Under the pieces are notes generated by a model. The model did no database searches and had not been told where the DNA came from. It saw nothing but the letters and a program-made list of their open reading frames with translations. Both the position numbers and the translations under genes were made by a program. A DNA stretch of 64,000 nucleotides from NCBI GenBank assembly GCA_021030915.1, contig JAGEMR010000124.1, positions 21,752 to 85,751 on the forward strand. Direction: 5' to 3'. The DNA is from Astrothelium macrocarpum. Its lineage: Eukaryota > Ascomycota > Dothideomycetes > Trypetheliales > Trypetheliaceae. Of this stretch, positions 44,676 through 55,147 are shown in pieces. The number at the start of each line of letters is the position of its first letter. Position 1 is the stretch's first letter.

Positions 44676-47600
44676 ATGGCGCAAAACAAGGAAAAGCAAG
44701 AGAACAATCTTGCTCAATTCAAATATGCGGCCATGTCAAATTTGGTCCTCCAAGCGGATCGCCGCTTTGTTACTCGACGCACCGACGAGAATACAGGCGA
44801 CCCCGAATCTCTTGCTGGTCGTATAAATATCAGAGACATGGGCTCACGGACTGCGCGTGAAGTGGCTCCAGTGGAGCAAAAGAGACCCAAGGGGCCTACG
44901 GGTATTGAGAGGGGAGGCATTAGAGAGGGCGAGGACGTGCTGGAACGAGAGCAAAAGAAGCGAAAGAGAGGGGGGGACGGAGCTGTATCAGCGACGGGTA
45001 CAGGCATCCTGGGTGGTGTTGATTTTGCTGTCGAAGACTTGAAATACAAACCACGGACACAAGCGACTAGATCGACCTACGAACTGATAGTCACCATTTG
45101 TGGTCGAAATCTAGGCGATGTGCCCGGTTATGTTACGCGATCTGCAGCAGATGCCGTTCTGGAATATCTCAAAGACGACAATATGAGAGACTTTGACAAG
45201 AAGAAGGAAATTGACGACATCTTCGGCCAATCTATGAGCTCAAAAGAATTCAACGAATTGGTCAACTTGGGAAAGAAGATTACAGATTATGATGCTCAAG
45301 ACGAGGATGAGGCAATGGGTGATGAGGGTGATGCAAATGAGCAAGAACTTGATGAGCGACAAGGTGTCGCAGTCGAGTTCGGTGATGAAGACGACGAAGA
45401 GGCTGGTCAAACATTTGAAGTACGAGAAGAAGACGATACCTCTGATGAAGAGGATGGCGATCCAAATGCACCTCGCGAACCAAATGCGCTGGCTGACTCA
45501 GATGATGCGGACGGTGCTGTTGGAGACGTTGATGACGATGGCGAGTTGGTCATCGAGACGGGATTACGCAAAGAGACTTCAAAGCGCGACAAAGACGATA
45601 AATTCATCCCTGCGCATGAGATTGATGCCTATTGGCTCCAACGGCAGATCGGACGGATATACGAGGACCCTCATACTCAACAGGAAAGAACACAAGAAGC
45701 GTTGCAACTTCTATCCGGCGTTTCAGAAGACGGAGAAGAGAAGCAATTGCGTGAGATTGAGAATGATCTGATGGAGCTCTTTGAGTATGAACACCACGAA
45801 CTGGTTGAGCTGCTTGTGCAGAACCGCGACAAGGTCGTTTGGGTTACCCGATGGCGGAGAGCAGCTGAAGATGAAGCCACTCGATTGGCCATAGAAAGAG
45901 AAATGATTGCCGAGGGTCATCGAAATATTCTCAACGAACTACGAACCAGGGGAGACGGCGTTGGGACTGATGGTCAACAGTCCAGTGGCAAGAAAATGAA
46001 GCTGGACCTTATGGATATTGATGTGCCTAAATCGTCGAATGATACGGAAATGGGAGGAACCGGCAAGGATGGTGCTCTTATTGGTGGCCTACAGCCGAAA
46101 CGTTTGATTAACCTCGAAAATCTCGTTTTTGATCAAGGGAATCACTTGATGACAAACCCAAACGTAAAACTTCCTCAGGGCTCGACGAAACGAACTTTCA
46201 AGGGATACGAGGAGATACACATACCAGCTCCGAAACCAAAACGTGATCCCAATGAGCCGAAGAATAAGCCAACTTCCGAGTTGCCAGAATGGGCACGAGT
46301 GGGGTTTGGGTCTTCGAAAGAACTCAATCGCATACAAACTAGATGTTACCCCTCGGCTTTTGAAGATGATGGCAATATGCTGATTTGCGCTCCCACTGGA
46401 TCTGGAAAAACCAACGTTGCAATGCTGGCCATGCTTCGAGAGATTGGCAAGCACCGCGATCCAGAAACCGGAGAGATTAATCTTGACGCATTCAAGATCG
46501 TGTACATCGCACCTCTGAAAGCTTTGGTTCAAGAGCAAGTCGGCAACTTTGGCAAGCGACTTGAGCCTTATGGGATCAGAGTATCAGAGCTCACGGGCGA
46601 CCGACAGCTCACGAAACAGCAAATTGCGGACACACAAATCATTGTCACTACACCTGAGAAATGGGATGTTATCACTCGGAAAGCCACTGATACAAGTTAC
46701 ACAAATCTTGTCAGGCTTATCTGCATTGACGAAATCCATCTTCTTCACGACGATAGAGGTCCGGTCCTTGAGAGCATCGTGAGTCGTACGATTCGCAAGA
46801 TAGAGCAAACAGGCGATCCCGTCCGCCTGGTTGGTCTCAGCGCTACTTTACCTAACTATCGTGATGTTGCGAGTTTTCTGCGAGCCGATCCGATCAAAGG
46901 CCTTTTTCATTTTGACGGATCTTTTCGTCCATGCCCGCTTCGACAAGAATTTATCGGCGTTAATGATAAGAAGGCCATTAAGCAGCTCAAGATCATGAAC
47001 GATGTTTGTTACGAAAAAGTAATGGATCAGGTTGGCAAGCAACGCAACCAAATGCTGATCTTTGTGCATTCGCGGAAAGAAACTGCCAAGACCGCCAAGT
47101 ATATTCGGGACAAGGCTTTAGAAATGGAGACCATCGGTCAAATCCTTCGTAGCGATGCTGCCAGCCGTGAAATTTTGACAGAAGAAGCTGGTAACATATC
47201 AAACCCTGATTTGAAGGATGTCATGCCCTATGGTTTTGGCATACATCACGCTGGAATGACGCGGTCTGATCGAAGCGCAGTCGAGGATCTTTTCGCTGAT
47301 GGTCAGCTCCAGGTTCTTGTGTGTACCGCAACGCTGGCTTGGGGTGTTAATCTTCCGGCCCATACAGTCATCATCAAAGGAACTCAAATCTACTCGCCAG
47401 AGAAGGGTAGCTGGGTTGAGCTGTCTCCTCAAGATGTCCTTCAAATGCTTGGACGTGCTGGTCGACCCCAATACGACACTTTCGGTGAGGGCATCATCAT
47501 CACGACACAGAATGAGATGCAATATTACCTGTCTTTAATGAACCAGCAACTTCCGATCGAGTCTCAATTCGTCTCGAAACTTGCCGACAATCTCAATGCA

Positions 47601-50600
47601 GAAATCGTTCTCGGGAGCATTAGAAGTAGAGATGAAGGTGTGGAATGGCTTGGTTACACGTACCTTTTCGTGCGCATGCTACGATCTCCTGGTCTTTATA
47701 GTGTCGGAGCAGACTATGAGAATGACGAAGCACTTGAGCAGAAACGTGTTGATCTCATACACTCTGCTGCAACTGTTCTTGAAAAGTCACATCTTTTGAA
47801 GTACGACAAGAAGTCTGGAAAATTCACCCCAACAGAGCTCGGACGTGTTGCATCTCATTACTACATTACGCACAAGTCTATGCTGACTTACAATGATCAC
47901 ATTCAACCTTCCATTACCCCAATCGAACTGTTCCGAGTTTTCGCGTTAAGCGAAGAGTTCAGGTACATACCTGTGCGTCAAGATGAAAAGCTCGAGTTGG
48001 CCAAGCTGCTTGGACGAGTGCCAATTCCAGTGAAGGAGTCCATTGAAGAGCCTCCCGCCAAAATTAATGTTTTACTACAAGCGTACATCTCTCGCCTAAA
48101 ACTTGATGGGCTAGCGCTAATGGCAGATCTTGTCTACGTCACGCAGTCTGCTGGTCGAATACTGCGTGCTATATTTGAAATCGCATTAAAGAAAGGTTGG
48201 GGTGTCGCGAAGACTGCCTTGGATCTCTGTAAGATGGCTGAAAAGCGAATGTGGCCCACGATGACCCCTCTACGTCAGTTTTCAGCGTGTCCCCGCGATG
48301 TCATCAACAAGGTCGAGAAGATGGATGTGATCTGGAGCAACTACTTTGATTTGGATCCTCCACGAATGTCCGAGCTGATCGGCATGCCTAAAGCGGGCAA
48401 GATAGTTTGCTCTCTTGTCCAAAAGTTTCCAAGACTCGAGGTACAGGCTCAAGTCCAGCCAATGACAAGGTCCATGCTTCGCTTCGAACTAACTGTCACG
48501 CCAAACTTTGAGTGGGACGATGAACTTCATGGGTCGGCGGAAAGCTTCTGGATACTAGTCGAAGATTGTGATGGCGAGGATATTCTCTTCCATGACCAAT
48601 TCATTCTCCGGCGCGAATATGCTACCAGTGAGACGAATGAACACCTTGTCGAATTTACGGTGCCCATCACGGAGCCGATGCCGCCTAATTATTTTATCAC
48701 GGTTACTTCGGATCGATGGATGCATTCTGAAACTAAACTTGCCGTGTCTTTTCAACGACTTGTTCTTCCAGAAAAGTTTCCGCCACACACGCAGCTGCTT
48801 GATCTCCAACCTTTACCAGTTTCGGCGCTCAAGCGCAAAGACTATCAGAAGCTCTACCCAGATTGGGATCGTTTCAACAAAATCCAGACCCAGGTCTTCA
48901 ATTCGCTGTTTACCAGTGATGACAATATCTTTGTTGGTGCACCTACTGGTAGCGGTAAGACTGTTTGTGCTGAATTTGCGCTGTTACTGCATTGGGCGAA
49001 GCCGAGCTCTGAGCAAGGACTTGCCGTTTACATTGCACCGTTTCAAGAAGTCGTGGATCTAAGGCTCAAAGAGTGGACATCACGTCTGGCCGGACTTGGC
49101 GACGGCAAGAAGATAGTAAAGCTTGTTGGCGAAACGACAGCTGATCTACGGTTGGTAGGAGAAGCAGATCTAGTACTTGCGACACCTGCGCAGTGGGATG
49201 TCGTCTCACGATCGTGGCAACGAAGGAAAGCTATTCAGAACGTTCAATTGGTCATCGCCGATGATCTGCACATGCTCGGCGGTCACGGCGGCTTCATCTA
49301 CGAGGCTATTATCTCCCGGATGCAGTCCATGGTGTTGCAACTTGAATCTAGCCTGCGAATGGTAGGACTAAGTGTTTCGCTCGCAAATGCTCGTGACATT
49401 GGCGAGTGGATTGGAGCCAATAAGCATACCATTTTCAACTTTAGTCCACACATTCGGCCTATTCCACTCGAGTTGCACGTTCAATCATTTACCATTCCGC
49501 ATTTTCCTTCTTTAATGTTGGCTATGGCGAAGCCAGCATACCAATCTATCCTACAACTCTCTCCAAACGACCCTGCTATGCTGTTTCTACCTTCCCGCAA
49601 ACAAGTTCGTCAAACGGCAACTGATATTCTCAATGCATGCGTCGCTTCTGATGATGAGGACCGCTTTCTCAACGCTTCAGTCGACGAAATGGCACCGGTC
49701 TTGAATAAGATTAATGAGCGTGCTCTTGCTGATTCGCTGTCACATGGTATCGGTTACTTCCATGAAGCGCTCACCAGTTTTGACAAGCGTGCTGTAGAAC
49801 ACTTCTTCCGCGTAGGCGCTATCCAAGTGCTTCTTGTCAGTCGTGACTGTTGCTGGGAGATCAATGTCAACGCGCACTTGGTTATAGTCATGGGCACACA
49901 ATTCTTTGAAGGCAGAGAACATCGATACATTGACTATCCCATTGCGGAAATTCTGCAAATGTTTGGCAAAGCAGGACGTCCAGGGCAAGACAAATCAAGC
50001 AAAGGCGTTTTGATGGTGCCACAGGTTCGAGGCGAATACTACAAGAAGTTTCTCAGGGAGGCTTTGCCAATTGAGTCTCAATTACAAACATATCTACACG
50101 ACGCTTTTGTTGCCGAGATTTCCACCAAACAAATCAGCTCCAGCCAAGACGCTTTGGACTACCTGACCTTCACATATTTCTACCGGCGCCTACTCTCCAA
50201 CCCATCTTACTACGGTCTCACTGATACGTCTCACGATGGACTCTCTTCCCATCTCTCTGAACTCGTCGAAACAACACTCAAAGACCTCGTCGAGGCCAAA
50301 ATGATTGAATTCGACGAGGACGAAAGCGAAGTCACTCCCCTCAACCCCGCTATGATCGCCGCCTACTACAACATCTCCTTCATCACCATGCAAACCTTCC
50401 TCCTCTCCCTCACCCCCCGCACCAAACTCAAAGGCATCCTCGAAATCGTCACCGCGGCCTCCGAATTCGAATCCCTCCAGATCCGCCGCCACGAAGACGG
50501 CCTCCTCCGACGCATCTACCAACGCTGCCCCGTCAAGAAATCCGAAGACAGCAACAGCAGCTACGAATCCCCGGACTTCAAAGCCTTTATCCTCCTCCAA

Positions 50601-51413
50601 GCCCACTTCAGCCGCCTGCAACTCCCCGTCGACCTCGCCAAGGACACCGACACCATCCTCTCGCGCATCCTGCCCCTCCTCTCCGCCTGCGTCGACGTGC
50701 TCTCCTCCGACGGCCACCTCAACGCGCTCGCGGCCATGGAGCTCGCGCAGATGTGCGTGCAGGCCCTGTGGGACCGCGACTCGCCGCTCAAGCAGATCCC
50801 GCACTTCGACGACGCGCGCGTGCTCGACGTGGTGCGCGGCGCGGGCGTCCGCGACGTCTACGAGTTCATGGAGGCCATGGATCCCGATGCCGACTCGTAC
50901 AAGGGGCTCGTCAAGGCACTGGGGCTCAGCAATCGCCAGCTGGCTGATGCGGCGCGGTTCACGAACGAGAAGTATCCGAATGTCGAGGTCAGCGTGGAGG
51001 TGGAGGACCCGGATGAGGTGGCGGCGGGAGCGCCGGCGACCGTGAAGGTGGTGGTGGATCGTGGGTTGGAGGAGGATGAGGAGGTCGATACGGAGGTACA
51101 TGCGCCGTTCTTCCCGGGGAAGAAGAGCGAGAATTGGTGGTTGGTGGTGGGAGAGGAGAAGACGAAGTCGTTGTTGGCGATTAAGCGGGTGACGATTGGA
51201 AGGAGGTTGGAGACCAAGTTGCAGTTTACGCCGCCGGAGATGGGGAAGAAGGAGTTTACGCTGTATTTGATGTGTGATAGCTATATGGGTGTGGATCAGG
51301 CGCCGACGTTTGAGTTGGATGTAAAGGAAGGAGAGGAGGAAAGCGAAGATGAAGAGGACGGGGAGGGCGAAGGTGATGGGGATGAGGAGGGTGGTGAGGC
51401 TATGGAAGAGTGA
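44676..51413 (+). CDS. brr2: Pre-mRNA-splicing helicase Brr2 (U5 snRNP)
   Basis: One exon, 2245 aa, the normal full length. The N-terminal region (MAQNKEKQENNLAQFKYAAM) carries the plug and a PWI-like part, with an acidic stretch at about 205-290. Cassette 1 is active-type: Walker A APTGSGKT near residues 572-579, DEIH near 685, SAT in GLSATLPN, then QMLGRAGRPQYD and a Sec63 unit. Cassette 2 is the regulatory copy: APTGSGKT near 1421, DDLH near 1529 in place of DEIH, and GLSVSLAN in place of SAT, as in other Brr2 proteins. A second Sec63 unit and an acidic Glu/Asp/Gly tail end the protein. Role: it unwinds U4/U6 during spliceosome activation, in the nucleus. Third positions become strikingly GC-rich from about 50380 to 50900. 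Confidence 0.97.
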   Translation: MAQNKEKQENNLAQFKYAAMSNLVLQADRRFVTRRTDENTGDPESLAGRINIRDMGSRTAREVAPVEQKRPKGPTGIERGGIREGEDVLEREQKKRKRGGDGAVSATGTGILGGVDFAVEDLKYKPRTQATRSTYELIVTICGRNLGDVPGYVTRSAADAVLEYLKDDNMRDFDKKKEIDDIFGQSMSSKEFNELVNLGKKITDYDAQDEDEAMGDEGDANEQELDERQGVAVEFGDEDDEEAGQTFEVREEDDTSDEEDGDPNAPREPNALADSDDADGAVGDVDDDGELVIETGLRKETSKRDKDDKFIPAHEIDAYWLQRQIGRIYEDPHTQQERTQEALQLLSGVSEDGEEKQLREIENDLMELFEYEHHELVELLVQNRDKVVWVTRWRRAAEDEATRLAIEREMIAEGHRNILNELRTRGDGVGTDGQQSSGKKMKLDLMDIDVPKSSNDTEMGGTGKDGALIGGLQPKRLINLENLVFDQGNHLMTNPNVKLPQGSTKRTFKGYEEIHIPAPKPKRDPNEPKNKPTSELPEWARVGFGSSKELNRIQTRCYPSAFEDDGNMLICAPTGSGKTNVAMLAMLREIGKHRDPETGEINLDAFKIVYIAPLKALVQEQVGNFGKRLEPYGIRVSELTGDRQLTKQQIADTQIIVTTPEKWDVITRKATDTSYTNLVRLICIDEIHLLHDDRGPVLESIVSRTIRKIEQTGDPVRLVGLSATLPNYRDVASFLRADPIKGLFHFDGSFRPCPLRQEFIGVNDKKAIKQLKIMNDVCYEKVMDQVGKQRNQMLIFVHSRKETAKTAKYIRDKALEMETIGQILRSDAASREILTEEAGNISNPDLKDVMPYGFGIHHAGMTRSDRSAVEDLFADGQLQVLVCTATLAWGVNLPAHTVIIKGTQIYSPEKGSWVELSPQDVLQMLGRAGRPQYDTFGEGIIITTQNEMQYYLSLMNQQLPIESQFVSKLADNLNAEIVLGSIRSRDEGVEWLGYTYLFVRMLRSPGLYSVGADYENDEALEQKRVDLIHSAATVLEKSHLLKYDKKSGKFTPTELGRVASHYYITHKSMLTYNDHIQPSITPIELFRVFALSEEFRYIPVRQDEKLELAKLLGRVPIPVKESIEEPPAKINVLLQAYISRLKLDGLALMADLVYVTQSAGRILRAIFEIALKKGWGVAKTALDLCKMAEKRMWPTMTPLRQFSACPRDVINKVEKMDVIWSNYFDLDPPRMSELIGMPKAGKIVCSLVQKFPRLEVQAQVQPMTRSMLRFELTVTPNFEWDDELHGSAESFWILVEDCDGEDILFHDQFILRREYATSETNEHLVEFTVPITEPMPPNYFITVTSDRWMHSETKLAVSFQRLVLPEKFPPHTQLLDLQPLPVSALKRKDYQKLYPDWDRFNKIQTQVFNSLFTSDDNIFVGAPTGSGKTVCAEFALLLHWAKPSSEQGLAVYIAPFQEVVDLRLKEWTSRLAGLGDGKKIVKLVGETTADLRLVGEADLVLATPAQWDVVSRSWQRRKAIQNVQLVIADDLHMLGGHGGFIYEAIISRMQSMVLQLESSLRMVGLSVSLANARDIGEWIGANKHTIFNFSPHIRPIPLELHVQSFTIPHFPSLMLAMAKPAYQSILQLSPNDPAMLFLPSRKQVRQTATDILNACVASDDEDRFLNASVDEMAPVLNKINERALADSLSHGIGYFHEALTSFDKRAVEHFFRVGAIQVLLVSRDCCWEINVNAHLVIVMGTQFFEGREHRYIDYPIAEILQMFGKAGRPGQDKSSKGVLMVPQVRGEYYKKFLREALPIESQLQTYLHDAFVAEISTKQISSSQDALDYLTFTYFYRRLLSNPSYYGLTDTSHDGLSSHLSELVETTLKDLVEAKMIEFDEDESEVTPLNPAMIAAYYNISFITMQTFLLSLTPRTKLKGILEIVTAASEFESLQIRRHEDGLLRRIYQRCPVKKSEDSNSSYESPDFKAFILLQAHFSRLQLPVDLAKDTDTILSRILPLLSACVDVLSSDGHLNALAAMELAQMCVQALWDRDSPLKQIPHFDDARVLDVVRGAGVRDVYEFMEAMDPDADSYKGLVKALGLSNRQLADAARFTNEKYPNVEVSVEVEDPDEVAAGAPATVKVVVDRGLEEDEEVDTEVHAPFFPGKKSENWWLVVGEEKTKSLLAIKRVTIGRRLETKLQFTPPEMGKKEFTLYLMCDSYMGVDQAPTFELDVKEGEEESEDEEDGEGEGDGDEEGGEAMEE

Positions 51414-51658
51414 TGGGTTGGTGTTTGGTCAAGGGCATCTTCTCAATCCAGTGTGCTGTAGTTGCCATGCTCAGATTTGTATGATATGGTATAGAAGAAA
51501 AGTTGGTAGTTAGATCGGAAAGCAAATCTATTTTCTACATGTACAGCATCCAAACCCCTCTACCTAAGGTAGTACCCTGAAGAAAAACCCCATTATAGAT
51601 CCATACTCTCATAGAGGTAGATGTGAATACATTGTTTGCTTATGAGGAGTTGTCTTGA

Positions 51659-52461
51659 TTAAGGTGGAGATAATTTCTCCAAAATCTCAGGTGCCCTTCT
51701 ACCTGGGCCCTTGCCTCCAACTACAGCATCAGGGCCCTTATCATCTTGAATTTCAAACCAGATGTATGGTGAAATCTCCAGCGAACCAACTCGATACGCT
51801 GCTTCTTCAAACTCAACACGCAGAGGTCTCCAAAACGGTTCTTCTTCGGTAATCTTGTCTTCCCAATCAGGTTCCCAGCGGCCACGCACATTGGTCTTGA
51901 CAAACAGCCACATCGTACGTTCCTGGACACTGCGCTCGTCTAAAACGCCGAATACGACGTCAGAGAAGTCCAGATCATCGCTTAATGACGCGACTTTAGC
52001 CTCGACAAATTCGCCGAGCTGAGCCCCACTCCAACCCTGGAAGCCGGTCTTGACATCCTTCTCCACAGGGAGATGGGTGGGGTCATCCAGTTCTTTTTGT
52101 TCTGGATTTCGAACAAAGCTCCAGCAGTTGTAGTGGTCTTCGTATTCATGCGAGACCCTGATGAGATCTTCCACGAGCTAAGGGTAAGTGAGCATTTATG
52201 TTACGGAAGAAGTAACCGAAGTATGCAGGGAAAAGAGAATGCAGGGCTAGAGAAAGATGCAGGATACAAAAGACAACTCACCGTCGCAGGGACTTCTGAC
52301 GTGCAGAATAGCAGATATGTCGTACTCCGAACCACGTCATATCCTCCGGCGTCGTTCTCCACTAGTGAACCAGGCTCGGCCATAGCGGTCAGTGTAAGTT
52401 GAGTATAGTTTTTGAATGGTGTGGTAAGATTTTGATTGCTTGCGGCGAAGTCGGTGTTCAA
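51659..52461 (-). CDS. Hypothetical protein, 232 aa
   Basis: Two exons, 52282-52461 and 51659-52177; the 104-nt intron runs GTGAGT...CTTAG and keeps phase 0. A later ATG (MAEPGSLVENDAGGYD) may be the true start, giving about 206 aa. The protein is acidic and soluble-looking with conserved-type Trp residues (NCWSFVRNPEQ; GFQGWSGAQLGEF; TMWLFVKTNVRGRWEPDWED). There is no signal peptide or membrane helix. The family is not recognised. It is convergent with brr2, with 245 bp between the stop codons. Confidence 0.65.
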
Positions 52462-54065
52462 AAGGAATGTTCTTGTAGCTTAGACGGACCCTACAAACGT
52501 AGGATGTTCGTTTTAGGCCGCTGCGCCGCTTGCTGAAATGGTCTGTAGAAACAAAGGGTCTGCATCCAAAACCCGCGCGAACGTAGAGGCAGCAGATTCG
52601 CAGGTCGCCGATGAAGATCTTCCCAACGGCGTGGATTGGCTTATTGTACGAGCATATCTGGCCATGTCATGCTGTTAAGGCTGTGTAGAGTGCGAGTCCC
52701 AAGACCTACACCACCATTGAGGCTGAGCCCGCTTGGGCTGACTTGCCCTCCTTCATTGGCCTACAGCACCATCCAAGTAGGTTCAAGATCAGGTTTCAAG
52801 CCATGAGAAGCTTGTTCACGCGTTCTGATTGAAATCTGGCAGGATATGTTACGATGTTAGTCTCCGTGTTGGTTGGTAGACGAGATGGGGCCTTACTCAT
52901 CAGCCCGCGACTTTGCCTTAGGCGTCCTAGCGTCTGGCATTAATCCACTAGAGTACCTCCTTCCCAATCCAGTCAAAGCTGAATCCAACGCCGGATCTTT
53001 TTCTCCCTCTCACCACAATGCCCACAGTCGTTGTTACGGCGCAGACGACACGTAGAAAGCCGTTCCGCGGGTTTCATTTACGTTCCAGGGCCCTCTTCTT
53101 CGCCTGACTGAAATTTGTGCGTCATTCAATCATTTCGCTATTTGAACTAAATTTCTACCGGCCCTTTATCCTGTCTCACCGGAACTTCACCGGAATGATC
53201 TCAGTCACTGTTTGCACTGTTTGCGCTGATTGTCCAAAGTTAGATCATTTCATTTACTGGCCCACTTGGTCCGGTCATTTTGTTTCAAAATGCACCGATA
53301 ATCCGTTGACATCTTAACGACTTTATGTAAGCAAACGCACAGCCCTTGGGTAAGAAATACGAACAAACAAATCAGGTGAGTTTGCTTGGTCAGTGTTCAT
53401 ACTGCGTGCTCTACTGCTGAAAAAATCCGCACAAGCCAACGCTCGGGCGCGTCCAATGGACGGCCGAAGAGTTCGCCCATGGCGTCTCGAACTGAATCCG
53501 TCCTCACTTCGAATCAGTGTCAATTTAGCTTGAGAATACACATTCACATATTCATCTCGACCGGGCAAGCCAGAAGTGCTTGTAGAAGCTTGAAGTTTCG
53601 AGTCTATTCTTCGCGATATATGAAGCTCAATTATGTTGGTGTGACGCTTGATTCATCTCCGCCAATCAGCAGCTCACAACCTCGTTAAATGTTTTAACCG
53701 AGAACGAAAACAGGCGTGCATATAACCAGCCAGATGACCTTTCGAGGCCCCATACGACACCGTTGTAGTAAAGCTGAGGATATCTCTGTGCCGTTTACTC
53801 TGTCAATGATGTAAAATAGAGGTTCTGTTGAAGGATTACGGCCTGAGTCGCATATTTGGTCTCTACAACTATGTAGACGAAGACTTTGTACAATGCATAT
53901 AAAGTCCAACTCTAAAACGTATGAATAATCTATCTGCATCTCAATCTTGCTTCTTTGGTTCTGGCTGGTCCATTTTCCTTCAAATCCGATCCATTGATCG
54001 ATTAGAATCGTTTAATTTTAATTAGAAAAGTTTTCGATTGTATTTAAAGATACCGCGAAACAGTC
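52462..54065. other. Long intergenic stretch
   Basis: About 1.6 kb with only short open frames (60-100 codons) on both strands, none with a domain or coherent splice partners. The last 150 bases before 54066 are AT-rich and probably contain the promoter of the secreted nuclease-like gene. Confidence 0.4.
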
Positions 54066-55057
54066 ATGCGTAATATCCTAGTTTCCACACTCCTCTTCAT
54101 CTCATCAAGTTCTGTTCTGGCCGCGCCTGCTCGGTCTGAAGAGATCATCAGCGTTAGTAAACGCGAAACAAGTCCCTTGGACCACCACAGCCTGGATATT
54201 TTTGAGCTCCTCCACAAAAGAGTCGACAAGGGCAAAGGCAAGGGCAAAGGAGAAGGAACCGGAGGAGGAGATGGACAAGGCGAGGAAGATAAAAATAAAG
54301 GGAAAACCAAAGAAAACCCAATTCATGTACAAATTGACGCAGACAAGGGTACCCATGGAGGTGAACGTGGGTGGCATGAGAATGCCAACTTCGACTGCTA
54401 TGTGCATCTTTGTCTTGATGTGCCTCGAACAATGTAACGGGTATCGGTGTTGACTCTGAACCAAAACTGACCATGTTACAGGCAGCGGTTACCGAAGACA
54501 GGAGGTCCGAATCAATACGTAGAAAGTGGTGCGGCGACACAACCATTCAAAGACAAAGAATTCATGGAAAAGAAAGGATTGACTCGATTGAACGATGAAC
54601 ACGTCAGTGCGGAGGAGTGGCCACCTGAGAGCTCGATACAAGGTGGAAAAAATGCGTATTTAATGGATGCAACACGGGACGAGCAAGCGAGTAAGTTTCT
54701 CTTCTGTCGACTAATGATAGCGTGGACTAAATTAGCATCAGATCAGGGAACGACGATGAGCGCAGTATACAGGAAGAAAATCAACGACGTCAAGCCCAAC
54801 ATGTGGTTCACGGTAGAGTTCACTGGCGACATGGAACAGATGCAAGTTCATAATGAGAATCTTTAACATCGCAAAGCCATGGCTAATAATCCCGCAGGCC
54901 TTACTGTAAAGCCCTCGCGGAAGGCAACACTGAAGTTTGCAAGACACCAACTAATAATGTAGCCGACCCCAAAAATCGTACTTGGAAGAGAAAAGCGGAC
55001 TCACAACCTACACGTTCGCGAATCGAGTTCGAGAAGATCAAAGGACAGGTTAAATAG
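54066..55057 (+). CDS. Secreted NucA/NucB-like nuclease domain protein
   Basis: Four exons, 54066-54433, 54482-54690, 54736-54841 and 54898-55057, phase-consistent; 280 aa. The first two introns are GT-AG. The third appears to be GC-AG (donor GCAAGT, branch GCTAAT), and only this choice opens exon 4. Residues 1-20 are a signal peptide. A KR site near 32-33 and KR at 51-52 suggest propeptide processing, followed by a Lys/Gly-rich linker. The domain shows a paired-Cys start (FDCYVHLCLDVPR), then EEWPP at 167-171, GG at 177-178, and DEQATSDQG with a following SAVYRK helix. This is the pattern of bacterial NucA/NucB DNases (DEYPP..GG..A...EN..QG). Secreted nuclease activity is inferred. It lies 90 bp from the AT-rich hAT-like insertion. 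Confidence 0.65.
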
Positions 55058-55147
55058 TAATAATTCCTTGGCAATCTATTAAAAATAGATATTTGCCGAC
55101 GGCAAAAGCGCACCTCTTATGCGCATGAGATTGTTTACTCTAAACAC

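Noticed and set aside
50190..51101. 303-codon minus-strand open frame antisense to the end of brr2
   Set aside because: It exists because the sense strand has GC-rich third positions, which suppress antisense stops; its Asp/Val/Glu/His-rich translation has no domain.
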